From assembly GCA_020073385.1 (NCBI GenBank), contig JAIQFH010000001.1, forward strand, positions 1 to 64,000: a DNA stretch of 64,000 nucleotides, written 5' to 3'. This DNA is from Terriglobia bacterium (lineage in GTDB: Bacteria > Acidobacteriota > Terriglobia > Terriglobales > Acidobacteriaceae). The notes under the pieces were generated by a model. That model ran no database searches, was not told the origin of the DNA, and saw only the letters and a program-made list of their open reading frames with translations. Of the stretch, positions 34,426 to 43,909 are shown one piece after another; position 1 is the first letter of the stretch, and each line of letters opens with the position of its first letter. The position numbers and the translations under genes are program-made.

Positions 34426-35532
34426 TTAATTCGCCGCGATGCCCGCCATCCAGTGCAGCGCGTTCGAGTGATAGATTTTGCGCAACACCGGGTTCGGCAG
34501 TTTTAACCCTTGAACTTTCTTCCCATTGAGCTCGAACGTTTCGTCGGTCGCAAAGTAGCGCCAGTCACGCGCATACGTTTCCAGCCACGACTTTACTGTT
34601 TCATCGACGTTCGCGTCCGCCGTCATGTCCAGATCCGTGCCGTAGAGCACGCGGTCCTGATATCTGAGCAGGAATGCCGTGACCTTTTCTGGCGGTATGA
34701 GCATGAGGTATTCCATGCGCGCTGCCGTATCGATGGCAAAGTTCGGATAGCGATCGAAGCGGCTGGCAATGCCATCCAAGTCCTTCTCCATGCTGCCAAG
34801 GTGAACGCCTACCATACGCAGTTTTGGATTTTGCTGGAGGATGTGATCACGCGCTTCCAAGATCGTGCTCTTCGCGGGAAAGCCTTCCTTACCTCCAACC
34901 AGCCACTGCGGGTTCTCCTTGTAGTAGGACCAGACTGGATCGCTCGGGTCGGGCGGTCCCCAAGCGACATCGGGCTCGGCCACATGCGACATCAAGGTCC
35001 TTCCACGCTTCTGGATGGTTGCATAAATCGGGCCGAACTTTGGATCATCGGGCATGATGTAATTGCCCTTGGCGTCTTTGATCTCCATGCCGATGTTTTT
35101 CCAGATTTTGACGGCGATCGTACCGTCCTTGAAATCCCGTTCAATCTGCTGGATCGCTTCCTTCGGGAATGTCGAACCATTGAACTTGTATGGATCAAAC
35201 GTCGTGCATAAGCTAACGTGGCCCTTGCTCGAATGGACCAACTTCCACGCATCGTCAACCTGCGGCTGAAGTTCTTTGCGATAGGACAGTGTGTCGTCCA
35301 TCACGAGGATGTTGATTAACTTCAGATTGAGCTTCTCCAGCATTGCTTGAAACGCCGGATCTGTCTTGAACACATGTACGTGAACATCGATTGGCCGGAG
35401 GGCCGATAGGGACTTGAGTGCCTGATCCTCGGTTGTGGATTGCGACTCAGCTGCCGAGATCTTAAAACCGGCCAACAAGGTGCCACCTGCCATCAAAACG
35501 AGAAAGGAAAAGAGCGCACGACTCGGTCGCAC
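34426..35532 (-). CDS. Exported amidohydrolase-family protein
   Basis: 368 residues. Signal peptide 'RALFSFLVLMAGGTLLAGFK', then a metal-dependent hydrolase TIM barrel: 'IDVHVHVFKTDPAF' (HxH), 'AVKIWKNIGMEI', 'LMSHVAEPD', 'VGVHLGSMEKD', 'VLYGTDLDMTAD'. The fold is that of amidohydrolase-2 (COG2159) decarboxylases or lactonases. Last gene of the minus-strand sugar operon, 19 bp after the isomerase. The start is GTG with AAGGAGGT ahead. Lactone hydrolysis outside the cell is a plausible role (inference). Confidence 0.83.
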   Translation of the reverse strand: MRPSRALFSFLVLMAGGTLLAGFKISAAESQSTTEDQALKSLSALRPIDVHVHVFKTDPAFQAMLEKLNLKLINILVMDDTLSYRKELQPQVDDAWKLVHSSKGHVSLCTTFDPYKFNGSTFPKEAIQQIERDFKDGTIAVKIWKNIGMEIKDAKGNYIMPDDPKFGPIYATIQKRGRTLMSHVAEPDVAWGPPDPSDPVWSYYKENPQWLVGGKEGFPAKSTILEARDHILQQNPKLRMVGVHLGSMEKDLDGIASRFDRYPNFAIDTAARMEYLMLIPPEKVTAFLLRYQDRVLYGTDLDMTADANVDETVKSWLETYARDWRYFATDETFELNGKKVQGLKLPNPVLRKIYHSNALHWMAGIAAN

Positions 35533-35551
35533 GAGGTTACCTCCTTGGGGT

Positions 35552-36934
35552 TTATAAGAGGATCGAACGGATTCCTGTCATTTCACAGAAATCGGCGAGC
35601 GCGGGATAAAGATGGTCGCCATATCCCAGGCAGGCGTATTCGTTCGTCCAGTTCTGAAGAAGTTGTTCCATGTCGCAGTGTGCCGTGACGAAGCCATGCG
35701 GCCAGAAGGGAATTCCACACTCATCCAGGCGACGATTGACGTCACCCGCAGGAGGTTCGAAGACGCTGGCTCGGGTTATGACCATCTGAAATTCACCATT
35801 CACGCGTCCGAGGCGTGCCAGCACTCCGTCGCCAACTTTACAGATCAACTTCACCGATAATCCGCCAGCCTCGCCTTCGGTCGGAATGCCATGCTCCGCG
35901 AAGCCGGCGGGGCCCAACTTTCCGGCCAGAGACGGCGGGCACGCGCCATCGCCGATGATTTTTATTTCTTTCCTTTGCACGTCCACATGTTGAAGGTCAC
36001 CGTAGTAGACGGGTTCCTTGCTCAGTTTGGCTAACAGCAGGACTGTGAGCGCGGTATTGAAATCGCCCAGCGTCGAGGTGCCGTGGCCATCATCCAGCAT
36101 CATGCTTTGTGCAAAGCAGGTCGCAGAATAGTCGTCGCCCAGCCCAGGGAAAGATTGGATGGTATAGAAGTCAAACTTCTCTCGCTCGACAATTTTCTTC
36201 AGCCCAAGATAGAGGCGTATGGAGCGCTCGTTCACCACCGATTTGTCGGGAAGATTTCGGAACAACTTCTGCAGGCGCGGGGTTAGCGCCTCGATTTCCT
36301 CTCCCGTGATCTGATCGGCAGCCGTGATCACGGCGGTGGTATCACGGGAATCTATATCGACGCCGAACATGCGCATCCACTGCGAGGGGTCCGCGACTCC
36401 GCAAGTCTGGCCCATTCCTCTTCCTCCAAACGCGCCGATAGTAGAGAGATTCAACCAGTTCTTCATGTGGGCGGCACGGGCGTAGCTCGTGATTTTCTTT
36501 ATGGTCTCCGCGTCATCGGCTGCTCCGTAGACAAATTTATGTGGCACTCCGATTTCTAGCAGTCCGCCATGCATGACCAGTCCGCCGACCGGACGCCAGC
36601 CCTGCGATCCCGGATGAGTCCACAAAAGAACTCCTTTGCCCGTGCCCGCGTAGTCGCGAATGGCGCCGACAAGATGTGCGGCCCAGACCCAGGTGCCGGA
36701 AAACAGCACCACACAACCGATCTGCGGATCGTTCTTCATCTTCCGCAGGGCCTCAATGGCTTCCACTTTCGAAGCGATCACGGTGTCATGTCGGACAACT
36801 TTCATGCCGGCGGATGTCAGCGCTTTGTGGGAACGCTCGACGATGGCATCGTCAATGAAGGGTGCACCGGCCGGATCTTCCAGTCCATCTTTGTGAACAC
36901 CGTAAACAATAAATCCAATCGTTGGCTCGATCAT
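35552..36934 (-). CDS. L-fucose isomerase-like protein
   Basis: 460 residues, L-fucose/L-arabinose isomerase-like fold. 'VVLFSGTWVWAAHLVGAIRD', 'GRGMGQTCGVADPSQWMRMF' and 'SFPGLGDDYSATCFAQSMML' follow the family's N-terminal and middle domains; 'EGEAGGLSVKLICKVG' is the metal-site segment. It would interconvert an aldose and a ketose. It belongs to the 460-residue branch lacking the long N-terminus of E. coli FucI. AGGGGG precedes the ATG; the kinase upstream ends 8 bp away. Confidence 0.85.
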   Translation of the reverse strand: MIEPTIGFIVYGVHKDGLEDPAGAPFIDDAIVERSHKALTSAGMKVVRHDTVIASKVEAIEALRKMKNDPQIGCVVLFSGTWVWAAHLVGAIRDYAGTGKGVLLWTHPGSQGWRPVGGLVMHGGLLEIGVPHKFVYGAADDAETIKKITSYARAAHMKNWLNLSTIGAFGGRGMGQTCGVADPSQWMRMFGVDIDSRDTTAVITAADQITGEEIEALTPRLQKLFRNLPDKSVVNERSIRLYLGLKKIVEREKFDFYTIQSFPGLGDDYSATCFAQSMMLDDGHGTSTLGDFNTALTVLLLAKLSKEPVYYGDLQHVDVQRKEIKIIGDGACPPSLAGKLGPAGFAEHGIPTEGEAGGLSVKLICKVGDGVLARLGRVNGEFQMVITRASVFEPPAGDVNRRLDECGIPFWPHGFVTAHCDMEQLLQNWTNEYACLGYGDHLYPALADFCEMTGIRSILL

Positions 36935-36942
36935 GAGTCCCC

Positions 36943-38457
36943 CTAAAAACCGTTTATTGATGATGACGCTCGCAGATTCGCAAGACTGCCGTAGAGAAGG
37001 TGATACCTCCGCACGTAATCACGGTAGGTGGCGGCGATATTCAAGTCCGGTTCCTCTGTGTCGATCACTCTTACCAAGCGCTCGACGGTTTGAGGAATAC
37101 TCTTGTACGTTCCCGCTCCGAATCCTGCGAGAATCGCTGTGCCGAGACAGACCGCGTCCGAGCTTGACGTGCGATGTAAACGGCAACCGCTTAGGGCGGC
37201 CCGCAGTTTCATTCCGAGTTTGGACCGACATCCCCCTCCGGTGACATACACCGCACGAAAGTTTCCAGCGACACGCTGCAACAGCTTCGCCATCGTCGCA
37301 AACTCACAGGCAATCCCTTCCAGAATTCCCTGGTAGATATCCGATGCGCTTGTTGCCGGACGCAACCCGACGATCACTCCACTAGCTTTGGGATCGAAGT
37401 CAGGGTTGCATGTGCCCAGTAAGTGAGGCGAAATCAAGAGTCGGCTCGGCCCGGCGGAAACGCCGCTCTCCCATGAGGGGCAAATGCTATCTATCGTGTA
37501 GCCTTGGCCATGCCACTCATCTCTGAACAAGCCCAGGAACCACTCCAGCATGATGCCCGCGGGAAAGTAAGCCAGCGTCACGTAACGATCTGGGACGACA
37601 TGGCAGTAGGTATTGAGATTGGCCGCATATGCATCTTGATTGATTGCAGGTTCTCTCGACGAGACCAGGAGGCATTCGTATGTGCCAAGGGATGCGGAAA
37701 CACGACCTGGTTCAATGGCACCCATCCCCAGCGCGGCGCAAGGTTGGTCGTGGCCGCCGACAATAATCGGTGTTCCCGCAGGCAGTCCCAGTTCCATGGC
37801 TATTCCGGATGCCAACTCCCCTGCTACCGTGCCGGCAGGAACTACCGTCGGAAAAAGACCGTCATCCAATTCGCATGCTTCCAGTATTTCTGCAGACCAC
37901 TCCTTCCGGCGCACATCGAAAGCGAGGAACCGGGAGGCCAGCGAATAATCGACGCAAGGCTGTACTCCTAGGCGCGCTAGTAAGTAGCTGGTGACCGGCA
38001 GCAGTCGCCGCGTCCCTGCAAAGACATCGGGCTGATGTTCTCGCATCCACAGGATCTTCGGGAGCGGATACATCGGATGAACCGTCAGCCCGGTGATCTC
38101 AAAAATGCGCTTTGGATCGAACCTTCGTTTCAGCAGGTCCGCCTGGACGACTGCCCGATCATCCATGTTCAGGATCGCCGGTGCGATCGGCTGATTCTTG
38201 TCATCGACCGGCGCGAACGTCTCGCCATGAGAACTGATGCCGATGGCTTCGATGGGATCGCTCACAGTGGCATGGGACGCATGGGTCGTGGCCTGGCGAA
38301 ACGTCTGCCAAAAGACGTCTGCCGGCAATTCGGTCCTAGATGGCAGCGAAGTGTTCGATGTGTAGGGAAGAGCAGTTTCGGCGAGGATACGGCCGTCGAC
38401 CGCGTAAACTACGGCCTTGCAACTGCTGGATCCCATGTCAATCGCCAGCAGGCTCAT
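36943..38457 (-). CDS. FGGY-family carbohydrate kinase
   Basis: 504 residues, standard for FGGY kinases. 'LLAIDMGSSSCKAVVYAVDG' is the N-terminal phosphate loop; 'GHDQPCAALGMGAIEPGRVS' and 'AVYVTGGGCRSKLGMKLRAA' are the FGGY signatures. It phosphorylates a sugar or ketose such as xylulose, fuculose or rhamnulose. The order aldolase-kinase-isomerase is that of a ketose catabolic pathway. It starts 3 bp after the aldolase gene's end. Confidence 0.9.
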   Translation of the reverse strand: MSLLAIDMGSSSCKAVVYAVDGRILAETALPYTSNTSLPSRTELPADVFWQTFRQATTHASHATVSDPIEAIGISSHGETFAPVDDKNQPIAPAILNMDDRAVVQADLLKRRFDPKRIFEITGLTVHPMYPLPKILWMREHQPDVFAGTRRLLPVTSYLLARLGVQPCVDYSLASRFLAFDVRRKEWSAEILEACELDDGLFPTVVPAGTVAGELASGIAMELGLPAGTPIIVGGHDQPCAALGMGAIEPGRVSASLGTYECLLVSSREPAINQDAYAANLNTYCHVVPDRYVTLAYFPAGIMLEWFLGLFRDEWHGQGYTIDSICPSWESGVSAGPSRLLISPHLLGTCNPDFDPKASGVIVGLRPATSASDIYQGILEGIACEFATMAKLLQRVAGNFRAVYVTGGGCRSKLGMKLRAALSGCRLHRTSSSDAVCLGTAILAGFGAGTYKSIPQTVERLVRVIDTEEPDLNIAATYRDYVRRYHLLYGSLANLRASSSINGF

Positions 38458-38460
38458 CGC

Positions 38461-39273
38461 TCACCCTGACGGCTGCACCTTGCCACGCAGCACCGCTTGC
38501 AAGTGATGCATTAATGCCGGGACATCTTCGGCCTGAAATACATTTCTGCCGAAAAATACCCCGGCGGCTCCGGAGTCCACAATTGCCTGAGTGACCTGGA
38601 CAATGTCATCGTCGGAGCCAGTGCGCGTGCCTCCGAGGACCAGAATTGGGATTGGGCAAGCGTCAATCACCGTTCGCATCGTTCCTGGATCGCCGGAGTA
38701 TTCGGTCTTGATTACGTCAGCGCCCAGCTCGGCTGCCACGCGCGAATGCAATTTCAGCCATTCGGGATCGCTGGGGGTGCGGAGATTCTTTCCCCGAGCC
38801 AGCGATTCGACAATCAGGGGGATGCCGAGTTGCTCGCATTCCCTTGCGACCGTACCCACGCGCTGGATTTCCCGCCTTTCGAAATTCCCGTCTCCGCAGC
38901 CGAGCACCAGGAACGTGATCACCGCATCGGCTCCCGCGCGAACCGCGTCCTCTGGATGTCCTACAAGGCAACTGTGAAACTCCATAGCAGGATTGATCGC
39001 GGGCGTGCCGAGTGCTGTGGTCCAGTCAAGACGCGCAATCAACCCAGGCGGGGGGTAGTCACTTTTTGCCGCATCGGCCAGATATCGAAAGCTGCCGAGA
39101 TTAAGCAGGATCGCGTCAGCCTTGCCCTCAATGAAGCGAGCAATCTGCGCAGTGGGGTTGTCAGTTCCTGGAATCGGGCCGTGAACCACGGGATGATCAA
39201 AGGCGATCACGAGGGCGCGGCGATCACACGGAAGGATTCGACGGAGACGTATGTCTTTTCCCGGTTGACTCAC
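38461..39273 (-). CDS. Class I (DhnA/LsrF-type) aldolase
   Basis: 270 residues. 'ALVIAFDHPVVHGPIPGTDN', 'KADAILLNLGSFRYLADAAK', 'LGADVIKTEYSGDP' (Schiff-base Lys in VIKTEY) and 'PILVLGGTRTGSDDDIVQVT' match the DhnA/FbaB/LsrF class I aldolase fold. It likely cleaves a phosphorylated ketose to DHAP and an aldehyde, replacing the class II FucA/RhaD enzyme. First gene of the minus-strand operon; the start is GTG with GGAGGG, and a LacI-type operator lies right before it. Confidence 0.85.
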   Translation of the reverse strand: MSQPGKDIRLRRILPCDRRALVIAFDHPVVHGPIPGTDNPTAQIARFIEGKADAILLNLGSFRYLADAAKSDYPPPGLIARLDWTTALGTPAINPAMEFHSCLVGHPEDAVRAGADAVITFLVLGCGDGNFERREIQRVGTVARECEQLGIPLIVESLARGKNLRTPSDPEWLKLHSRVAAELGADVIKTEYSGDPGTMRTVIDACPIPILVLGGTRTGSDDDIVQVTQAIVDSGAAGVFFGRNVFQAEDVPALMHHLQAVLRGKVQPSG

Positions 39274-39284
39274 AGCCCTCCTGA

Positions 39285-39298
39285 GTGAAACGATACAC
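39285..39298. promoter_or_regulatory. LacI-type operator-like site A in the divergent promoter region
   Basis: GTGAAACGATACAC, with central CG typical of LacI-family operators, is 12 bp from the GTG of the aldolase operon and 128 bp from the NagB-like gene on the other strand. It may therefore control both operons. Confidence 0.6.
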
Positions 39299-39425
39299 TG
39301 GCTGGAAATCTAATCGTACGCGCTCCAGTTGTCAACGCGTTCTTTTCGTTTTTCCTCGTGGAAGTCTGCGACGATGAAGAGATGGCTCTACCATTAATTG
39401 GCAGCGACTCGGAGAAAAATGCCTC

Positions 39426-40313
39426 ATGACTGAGATTCAGAAACGTGATCTGTATGAATGGTGCAAGCTCCCGGCCCACGAACTGGCCAATCATCCAAAG
39501 CGAAAAGTGCCGTTCCGGATAGTGCAGGACTCGCCTGCAATGGGGCAGCTAATGGCGCAGGAATTGGTTGAGGTCATCGAAGCGAACAATCAGAAAAATC
39601 GTCCCACGCGAGCCATCATTCCTTGTGGGCCGAAATGCTGGTACGAACCATTCACGGAACTGGTGAACCGGTCGGGCGTTTCGCTCAAGCAGCTCACCGT
39701 TTTTCATATGGACGAGTGTCTTGATTGGCAGGCGCGCCCCTTAAGCACCAATCACCCGTACAACTTTCGCACCTTCATGGAGCGGCACTTCTATGGGGGG
39801 ATCCCGGTGAACTTGGCCGTTCCCGAAGACCAGCGGTTCTGGCTGCTGCCCGCAACTGCCGACCGCGTGAAAACTGCGATCGATGCAGCACCAATTGACA
39901 TCACCGTCGGAGGCTGGGGACAAGATGGGCACGTAGCCTACAACCAGGCACGTCGCCATCCTTACAGCAGGATTTCATTGGAGGAGCTGGCCGCATCCAC
40001 GATCCGCGTGCAGGAAAACAATGAAGACACGATTCTCGCATTGGCGCAGCGTTCATTTGGCGGGGCTTATCAGTTCGTACCTCCCATGTCGATCACCCTT
40101 GGCATGCGTGAATGCCTGTCCGCGAAAAAAGTCCGCGTGTACAGCGATACCGGCGCGTGGAAACAAACTGCTTTGCGGGTAGCTTTGTTCGCCGATCCAA
40201 CGCCGGACTATCCAATGACCTTATTGCAGCGCCATCCGGATGCCTTGATCACGGCGACAGAACAAACTGCTACTCACCCGATTAGTGAGAACCCGGACTG
40301 GGATCTTCTTTAG
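39426..40313 (+). CDS. Glucosamine-6-phosphate deaminase/isomerase-like protein (NagB fold)
   Basis: 295 residues. 'LTVFHMDECLDWQARPLSTN' and 'DITVGGWGQDGHVAYNQARR' are the NagB/6-phosphogluconolactonase-fold motifs (substrate loop and GxGxDGH). 'IPCGPKCWYEPF' replaces the usual GGTPLGLY. It should isomerise, deaminate or hydrolyse a phosphorylated sugar. First gene of the plus-strand series; the PfkB kinase begins 8 bp after its stop. Confidence 0.83.
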   Translation: MTEIQKRDLYEWCKLPAHELANHPKRKVPFRIVQDSPAMGQLMAQELVEVIEANNQKNRPTRAIIPCGPKCWYEPFTELVNRSGVSLKQLTVFHMDECLDWQARPLSTNHPYNFRTFMERHFYGGIPVNLAVPEDQRFWLLPATADRVKTAIDAAPIDITVGGWGQDGHVAYNQARRHPYSRISLEELAASTIRVQENNEDTILALAQRSFGGAYQFVPPMSITLGMRECLSAKKVRVYSDTGAWKQTALRVALFADPTPDYPMTLLQRHPDALITATEQTATHPISENPDWDLL

Positions 40314-40320
40314 GAGATGC

Positions 40321-41433
40321 ATGCGCGTCCTGCGAATTGACGAGCATTCCCCATTTCGCGAATTGATAGGGGTCGGCGGACTCGGCACTGGCATGTTCTT
40401 TGCGCTGGAGGGTGATCATACGCTGGGCCGTAATGAAAGCCGGCTGGGAAGCCTGTTGGACGTTCGCGACTACTGCAAACTACACATCGTTTCGCACTAT
40501 GTGGCCAAACTGCTGGCTTGCGAAGCGGAACGATTTGCGGTCAGGCCCGTGGGCAACATTGGCGACGATTCAGCGGGTGCACTCGTTCTCCGTGAAATGC
40601 GCGCTGTCGGCATGGACACGCGCTTTGTGAAGGCAGTACCGGGAAAACCCACATTGTTCAGCGTCTGTTTCCAATATCCGAACGGGACCGGCGGCAACAT
40701 CACGACTTCCAATTCGGCCGCAGCTACGCTTTCAGAACAAGACATCGACCGCGCCGGGTGCTTACTTGAATGCGCTGGACCAAAAACTATCGCGTTACTC
40801 GTACCCGAAGTTCCACTCATGTCTCGCAACCACTTCCTTCGCCGGGCAAGAGCGGCGGGAGCATTCTGCGTATCGTCGTTCGCCTTCGGCGAGATCGCGG
40901 AGGCGAAGGGACTTGGGATGTTTGATCACCTGAATCTTGTGTCGCTGAACGAGGAAGAGGCGGCGGAATTTGCGGGTGAACCGCACATCGGAAGCAGCCC
41001 GGAAAGTTGCGTTGAACGACTCGGTTGCCTTTTGGCCGCCAGGTATCCCCAGCTGAAAATGGTCGTGAGTGTCGGGAAACGTGGCGCTTTCTATGTCGAT
41101 GGTGGGGGATGCAGCTACTCGCCTGCTCCGAACGTGGATGTTGCCTCAACGGCAGGCGCAGGAGATTGCCTGCTGGGAGGCGTACTGGCTGCTTTGGCGG
41201 CGGGGATTGCGTTGCCGAGCCCGCGAGGGGAGACGAACAAAAAGCCCCAGCTGGAAAATGTGCTCGATTTTGGCGTGCTCCTAGCGAGCTACAAGGTTTC
41301 CTCGCCGCATACGATTCACCCCGACGCCTCCCTCGATAATCTGCTGCGGTTCGCGCAAGAAATGGGGATTGCCGTTACTCCGCAAATCGAGCAACTACTC
41401 AGCGACACAGATGTCATCAAGACGAGTCGATGA
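40321..41433 (+). CDS. PfkB/ribokinase-family sugar kinase
   Basis: 370 residues. PfkB signatures: 'GLGTGMFFALEGDHTLGRNE' (N-terminal) and 'DVASTAGAGDCLLGGVLAAL' (anion hole and base Asp). 'FAVRPVGNIGDDSAGALVLR' is the substrate-binding lid region. It phosphorylates a sugar or sugar phosphate with ATP. TAGGAG overlaps the end of the NagB-like gene, so the two are coupled. An operator-like site lies in the downstream gap before the alpha-galactosidase gene. Confidence 0.88.
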   Translation: MRVLRIDEHSPFRELIGVGGLGTGMFFALEGDHTLGRNESRLGSLLDVRDYCKLHIVSHYVAKLLACEAERFAVRPVGNIGDDSAGALVLREMRAVGMDTRFVKAVPGKPTLFSVCFQYPNGTGGNITTSNSAAATLSEQDIDRAGCLLECAGPKTIALLVPEVPLMSRNHFLRRARAAGAFCVSSFAFGEIAEAKGLGMFDHLNLVSLNEEEAAEFAGEPHIGSSPESCVERLGCLLAARYPQLKMVVSVGKRGAFYVDGGGCSYSPAPNVDVASTAGAGDCLLGGVLAALAAGIALPSPRGETNKKPQLENVLDFGVLLASYKVSSPHTIHPDASLDNLLRFAQEMGIAVTPQIEQLLSDTDVIKTSR

Positions 41434-41549
41434 CATTCGCTGCGTCTTGTACGCCAGATGGCCTCAGCGCTTGGGATCGATAGCCGATTCAACCCTGCGA
41501 CTTTTTGTCTTGACAGTGCAGGACGAGGAGGTATATCAAGAATCGCTAG

Positions 41550-41563
41550 GTGAAACGTTACAC
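41550..41563. promoter_or_regulatory. LacI-type operator-like site B before the alpha-galactosidase gene
   Basis: GTGAAACGTTACAC, a near-perfect palindrome around CG, lies 41 bp upstream of the TTG start. It shares GTGAAAC with site A and GTTACAC with site D. Confidence 0.6.
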
Positions 41564-41604
41564 TACTTTCATAAATATCACTTCGTCGTAGACGGAGGTT
41601 TGCT

Positions 41605-43848
41605 TTGACTCGCTTCGTCTTTCGAGACCCCGCTAGCGGGCGCCGCGGCACCATGCTGCTTTTTTCACTATCCCTGCTCTGTCTTGCCGTTGTACTTGCG
41701 TGCACTCGCAAGACTCCGGAATCAAAGCCTGAAGCCGCCTCCCAGATTCAGATTACGTCCGGCGGACCCCTTGTCATGCGAACTCCTGTCGCGGAGTTCC
41801 GATTCAATCCCAACGGATCTCTGCAGGCGAGCTTATTGCGAGGCAGCGAAACCATCACGTTGGACGACCTCCAGAGCGCTGGCAGCAACTCGGTGACTAT
41901 CTCCGAAAAGGAAGTCTCGGACTTTTCCTTTGACGTGGAGCACGCCAAGATCAGCCCGGCTTCTGGGCGATTGGGATCGCTTGGTAAGCAGATTGAGATT
42001 TCCGGCAAGAGCAACTCGAGTCCAGATCTTCAGAGCACTGCATTTCTGGAGATCTACGACGACTTTCCGTCCGTTCTACTGAGCAGTGTTTCGTTTAAGA
42101 ACTCGGGTACAGGTGACGTGTCCATCGACAAGGTCGTTACGCAGCGTCATTGGTTCAACGCGTCACTCTCCGACCACAGTGCGGCTCCCTACTCCATGTG
42201 GTCGTTCCACGGTTCGAGTGAAGCATGGGGTAAAGACGACGTCGTTGCGCTGGATGCGAAGTACCGGCGCGACAATCCAATGCAGACCATGCTGCACAAC
42301 GACGAAAACCAAACGGGCGGTGGTATTCCGGTGGTCGCGTTTTGGACGGACGCAGTGGGAGAAGCCATCGGCCACGCTGAAACCGTACCGCTAAAACTCA
42401 GCATGCCGGTGAAGACTCAGCTCAGTGGGCAAGTAAGTGCTTCGATTTCACTGGATGGCCCCGTGATCTTGCATCCAGGAGAGACCTACACGTCGCCTGT
42501 CACCTTTCTTACCATTTTTCACGGCGACTTCTATGAGCCGTTGAGCACGTATTCGAAGATCCTACAGAAGCGCGGGCTCAGCCTGGCGCACGCAACCGAG
42601 GGAGATTACCAGGCGAATTGGTGTGGCTGGGGCTACGAAATGGATTTCACTCCCAAGCAAATGTTGGGCACGATCCCCAAACTGAAAGAACTCGGCTTGA
42701 AGTGGGCCACCTTGGATGCAGGCTGGTTTCGCGCACGTGGGGACTGGGAGCCACGCACCGACACTTTTCCGGACGACTCGTTACAGAAAGTTGTCAAGGC
42801 GTTCCACGACGAAGGGATTAAGATCACGCTTTGGTGGATTCCTCTGGTTGCCGAAGACGGGCGCGGCAAGGACATTCTTAACCACCGCCCGTATCAATTG
42901 TCCAAAGTCGTGAGAGACCATCCCGACTGGCTGATTCTGGGAAAAGATGGCAAACCAGCGCGGGCAACTGCCGACCTCGGCGCGCTCTGTCCCGCAGTGC
43001 CGGAAGTGCAGCAATACTACAAGCAACTCACGGAGCGATTCATTCGCGATTGGGACTTTGATGGTCACAAGCTCGATTTTTCGTATACGGTCCCAGCCTG
43101 CTACAACCCGAAGCATCATCACCAGTCACCGAACGATTCAATCGCTGCGGTCGGAAACGTGTACAAGATCATCCTCGATACTACGCGTGCCTTGAAGCCC
43201 AACAGCGTTACCCAGGCGTGTCCGTGCGGAACTCCGCCAAGCCTCGCATGGCTGCCCTACATCGATCAGGCAGTAACCGCCGATCCTGTGGGGGCACGCC
43301 AAGTCCGCCTACGAACGAAGATGTACAAAGCGCTCCTTGGCCCCCAGGCGCCAGTCTATGGCGATCATGTCGAACTCACTGAAATGGAGATGATCAACAC
43401 GCTGCACGAGATCGATAAGGGGCAGGACTTCGCCTCTGAAGTCGGCGTCGGCGCAGTGGTCGGCACCAAGTTCACGTGGCCTGACTACGGACCGAAATTC
43501 AGGATGGTTGAACTTACTCCTCAAAAGGAGCAGCACTGGAAAAAGTGGATCGGTATCTACAACTCGAAGATGCTCTCGAAGGGAGAATTCCTAGATCTCT
43601 ATGTTTACGGCTACGACATTCCGGAGGGATACGCGATTGCGAAGGGCGGACGCACGTACTACGCTTTCTACGCCCCAGAAAAACAGAAGAACTGGGCGGG
43701 AGAAATCGAACTACGTGGTCTTAAGCCCGGAAGTTACACAGTAACTGACTACGAACACGACAAGCAATTAGGAACAGTGGATACAGGCAGTCCGCGAATA
43801 AAGGTATCGTTTAATGAGCATTTGCTGCTTGAGGCCACGCCGCAGTAG
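41605..43848 (+). CDS. Alpha-galactosidase-like (GH36/GH27 type) lipoprotein
   Basis: 747 residues. Lipobox 'CLAVVLAC' after a hydrophobic start indicates a lipid-anchored protein. After a beta-sandwich domain, the (beta/alpha)8 barrel has 'WCGWGYEMDFTPKQML', 'WATLDAGWFRARGDW', 'GIKITLWWIPLVAEDGRGKD' and 'DFDGHKLDFSYTVPACY' with the nucleophile Asp in KLD (~491). It likely releases terminal alpha-linked sugar from an oligosaccharide at the cell surface. Start TTG with GGAGG ahead; an in-frame ATG at 41653 lacks a ribosome site. Confidence 0.85.
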   Translation: MTRFVFRDPASGRRGTMLLFSLSLLCLAVVLACTRKTPESKPEAASQIQITSGGPLVMRTPVAEFRFNPNGSLQASLLRGSETITLDDLQSAGSNSVTISEKEVSDFSFDVEHAKISPASGRLGSLGKQIEISGKSNSSPDLQSTAFLEIYDDFPSVLLSSVSFKNSGTGDVSIDKVVTQRHWFNASLSDHSAAPYSMWSFHGSSEAWGKDDVVALDAKYRRDNPMQTMLHNDENQTGGGIPVVAFWTDAVGEAIGHAETVPLKLSMPVKTQLSGQVSASISLDGPVILHPGETYTSPVTFLTIFHGDFYEPLSTYSKILQKRGLSLAHATEGDYQANWCGWGYEMDFTPKQMLGTIPKLKELGLKWATLDAGWFRARGDWEPRTDTFPDDSLQKVVKAFHDEGIKITLWWIPLVAEDGRGKDILNHRPYQLSKVVRDHPDWLILGKDGKPARATADLGALCPAVPEVQQYYKQLTERFIRDWDFDGHKLDFSYTVPACYNPKHHHQSPNDSIAAVGNVYKIILDTTRALKPNSVTQACPCGTPPSLAWLPYIDQAVTADPVGARQVRLRTKMYKALLGPQAPVYGDHVELTEMEMINTLHEIDKGQDFASEVGVGAVVGTKFTWPDYGPKFRMVELTPQKEQHWKKWIGIYNSKMLSKGEFLDLYVYGYDIPEGYAIAKGGRTYYAFYAPEKQKNWAGEIELRGLKPGSYTVTDYEHDKQLGTVDTGSPRIKVSFNEHLLLEATPQ

Positions 43849-43909
43849 CTCGCGGGTAAACAGTGCGCCCGATGCTGGTTTCCCAGCCATGACAGTCAGG
43901 AGGCAGTTC

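Noticed and set aside
34426..43848. Sulfoquinovose (sulfo-EMP) pathway
   Set aside because: There is a class I aldolase and a PfkB kinase, but no GH31 sulfoquinovosidase, no sulfolactaldehyde reductase and no YihS-type isomerase.
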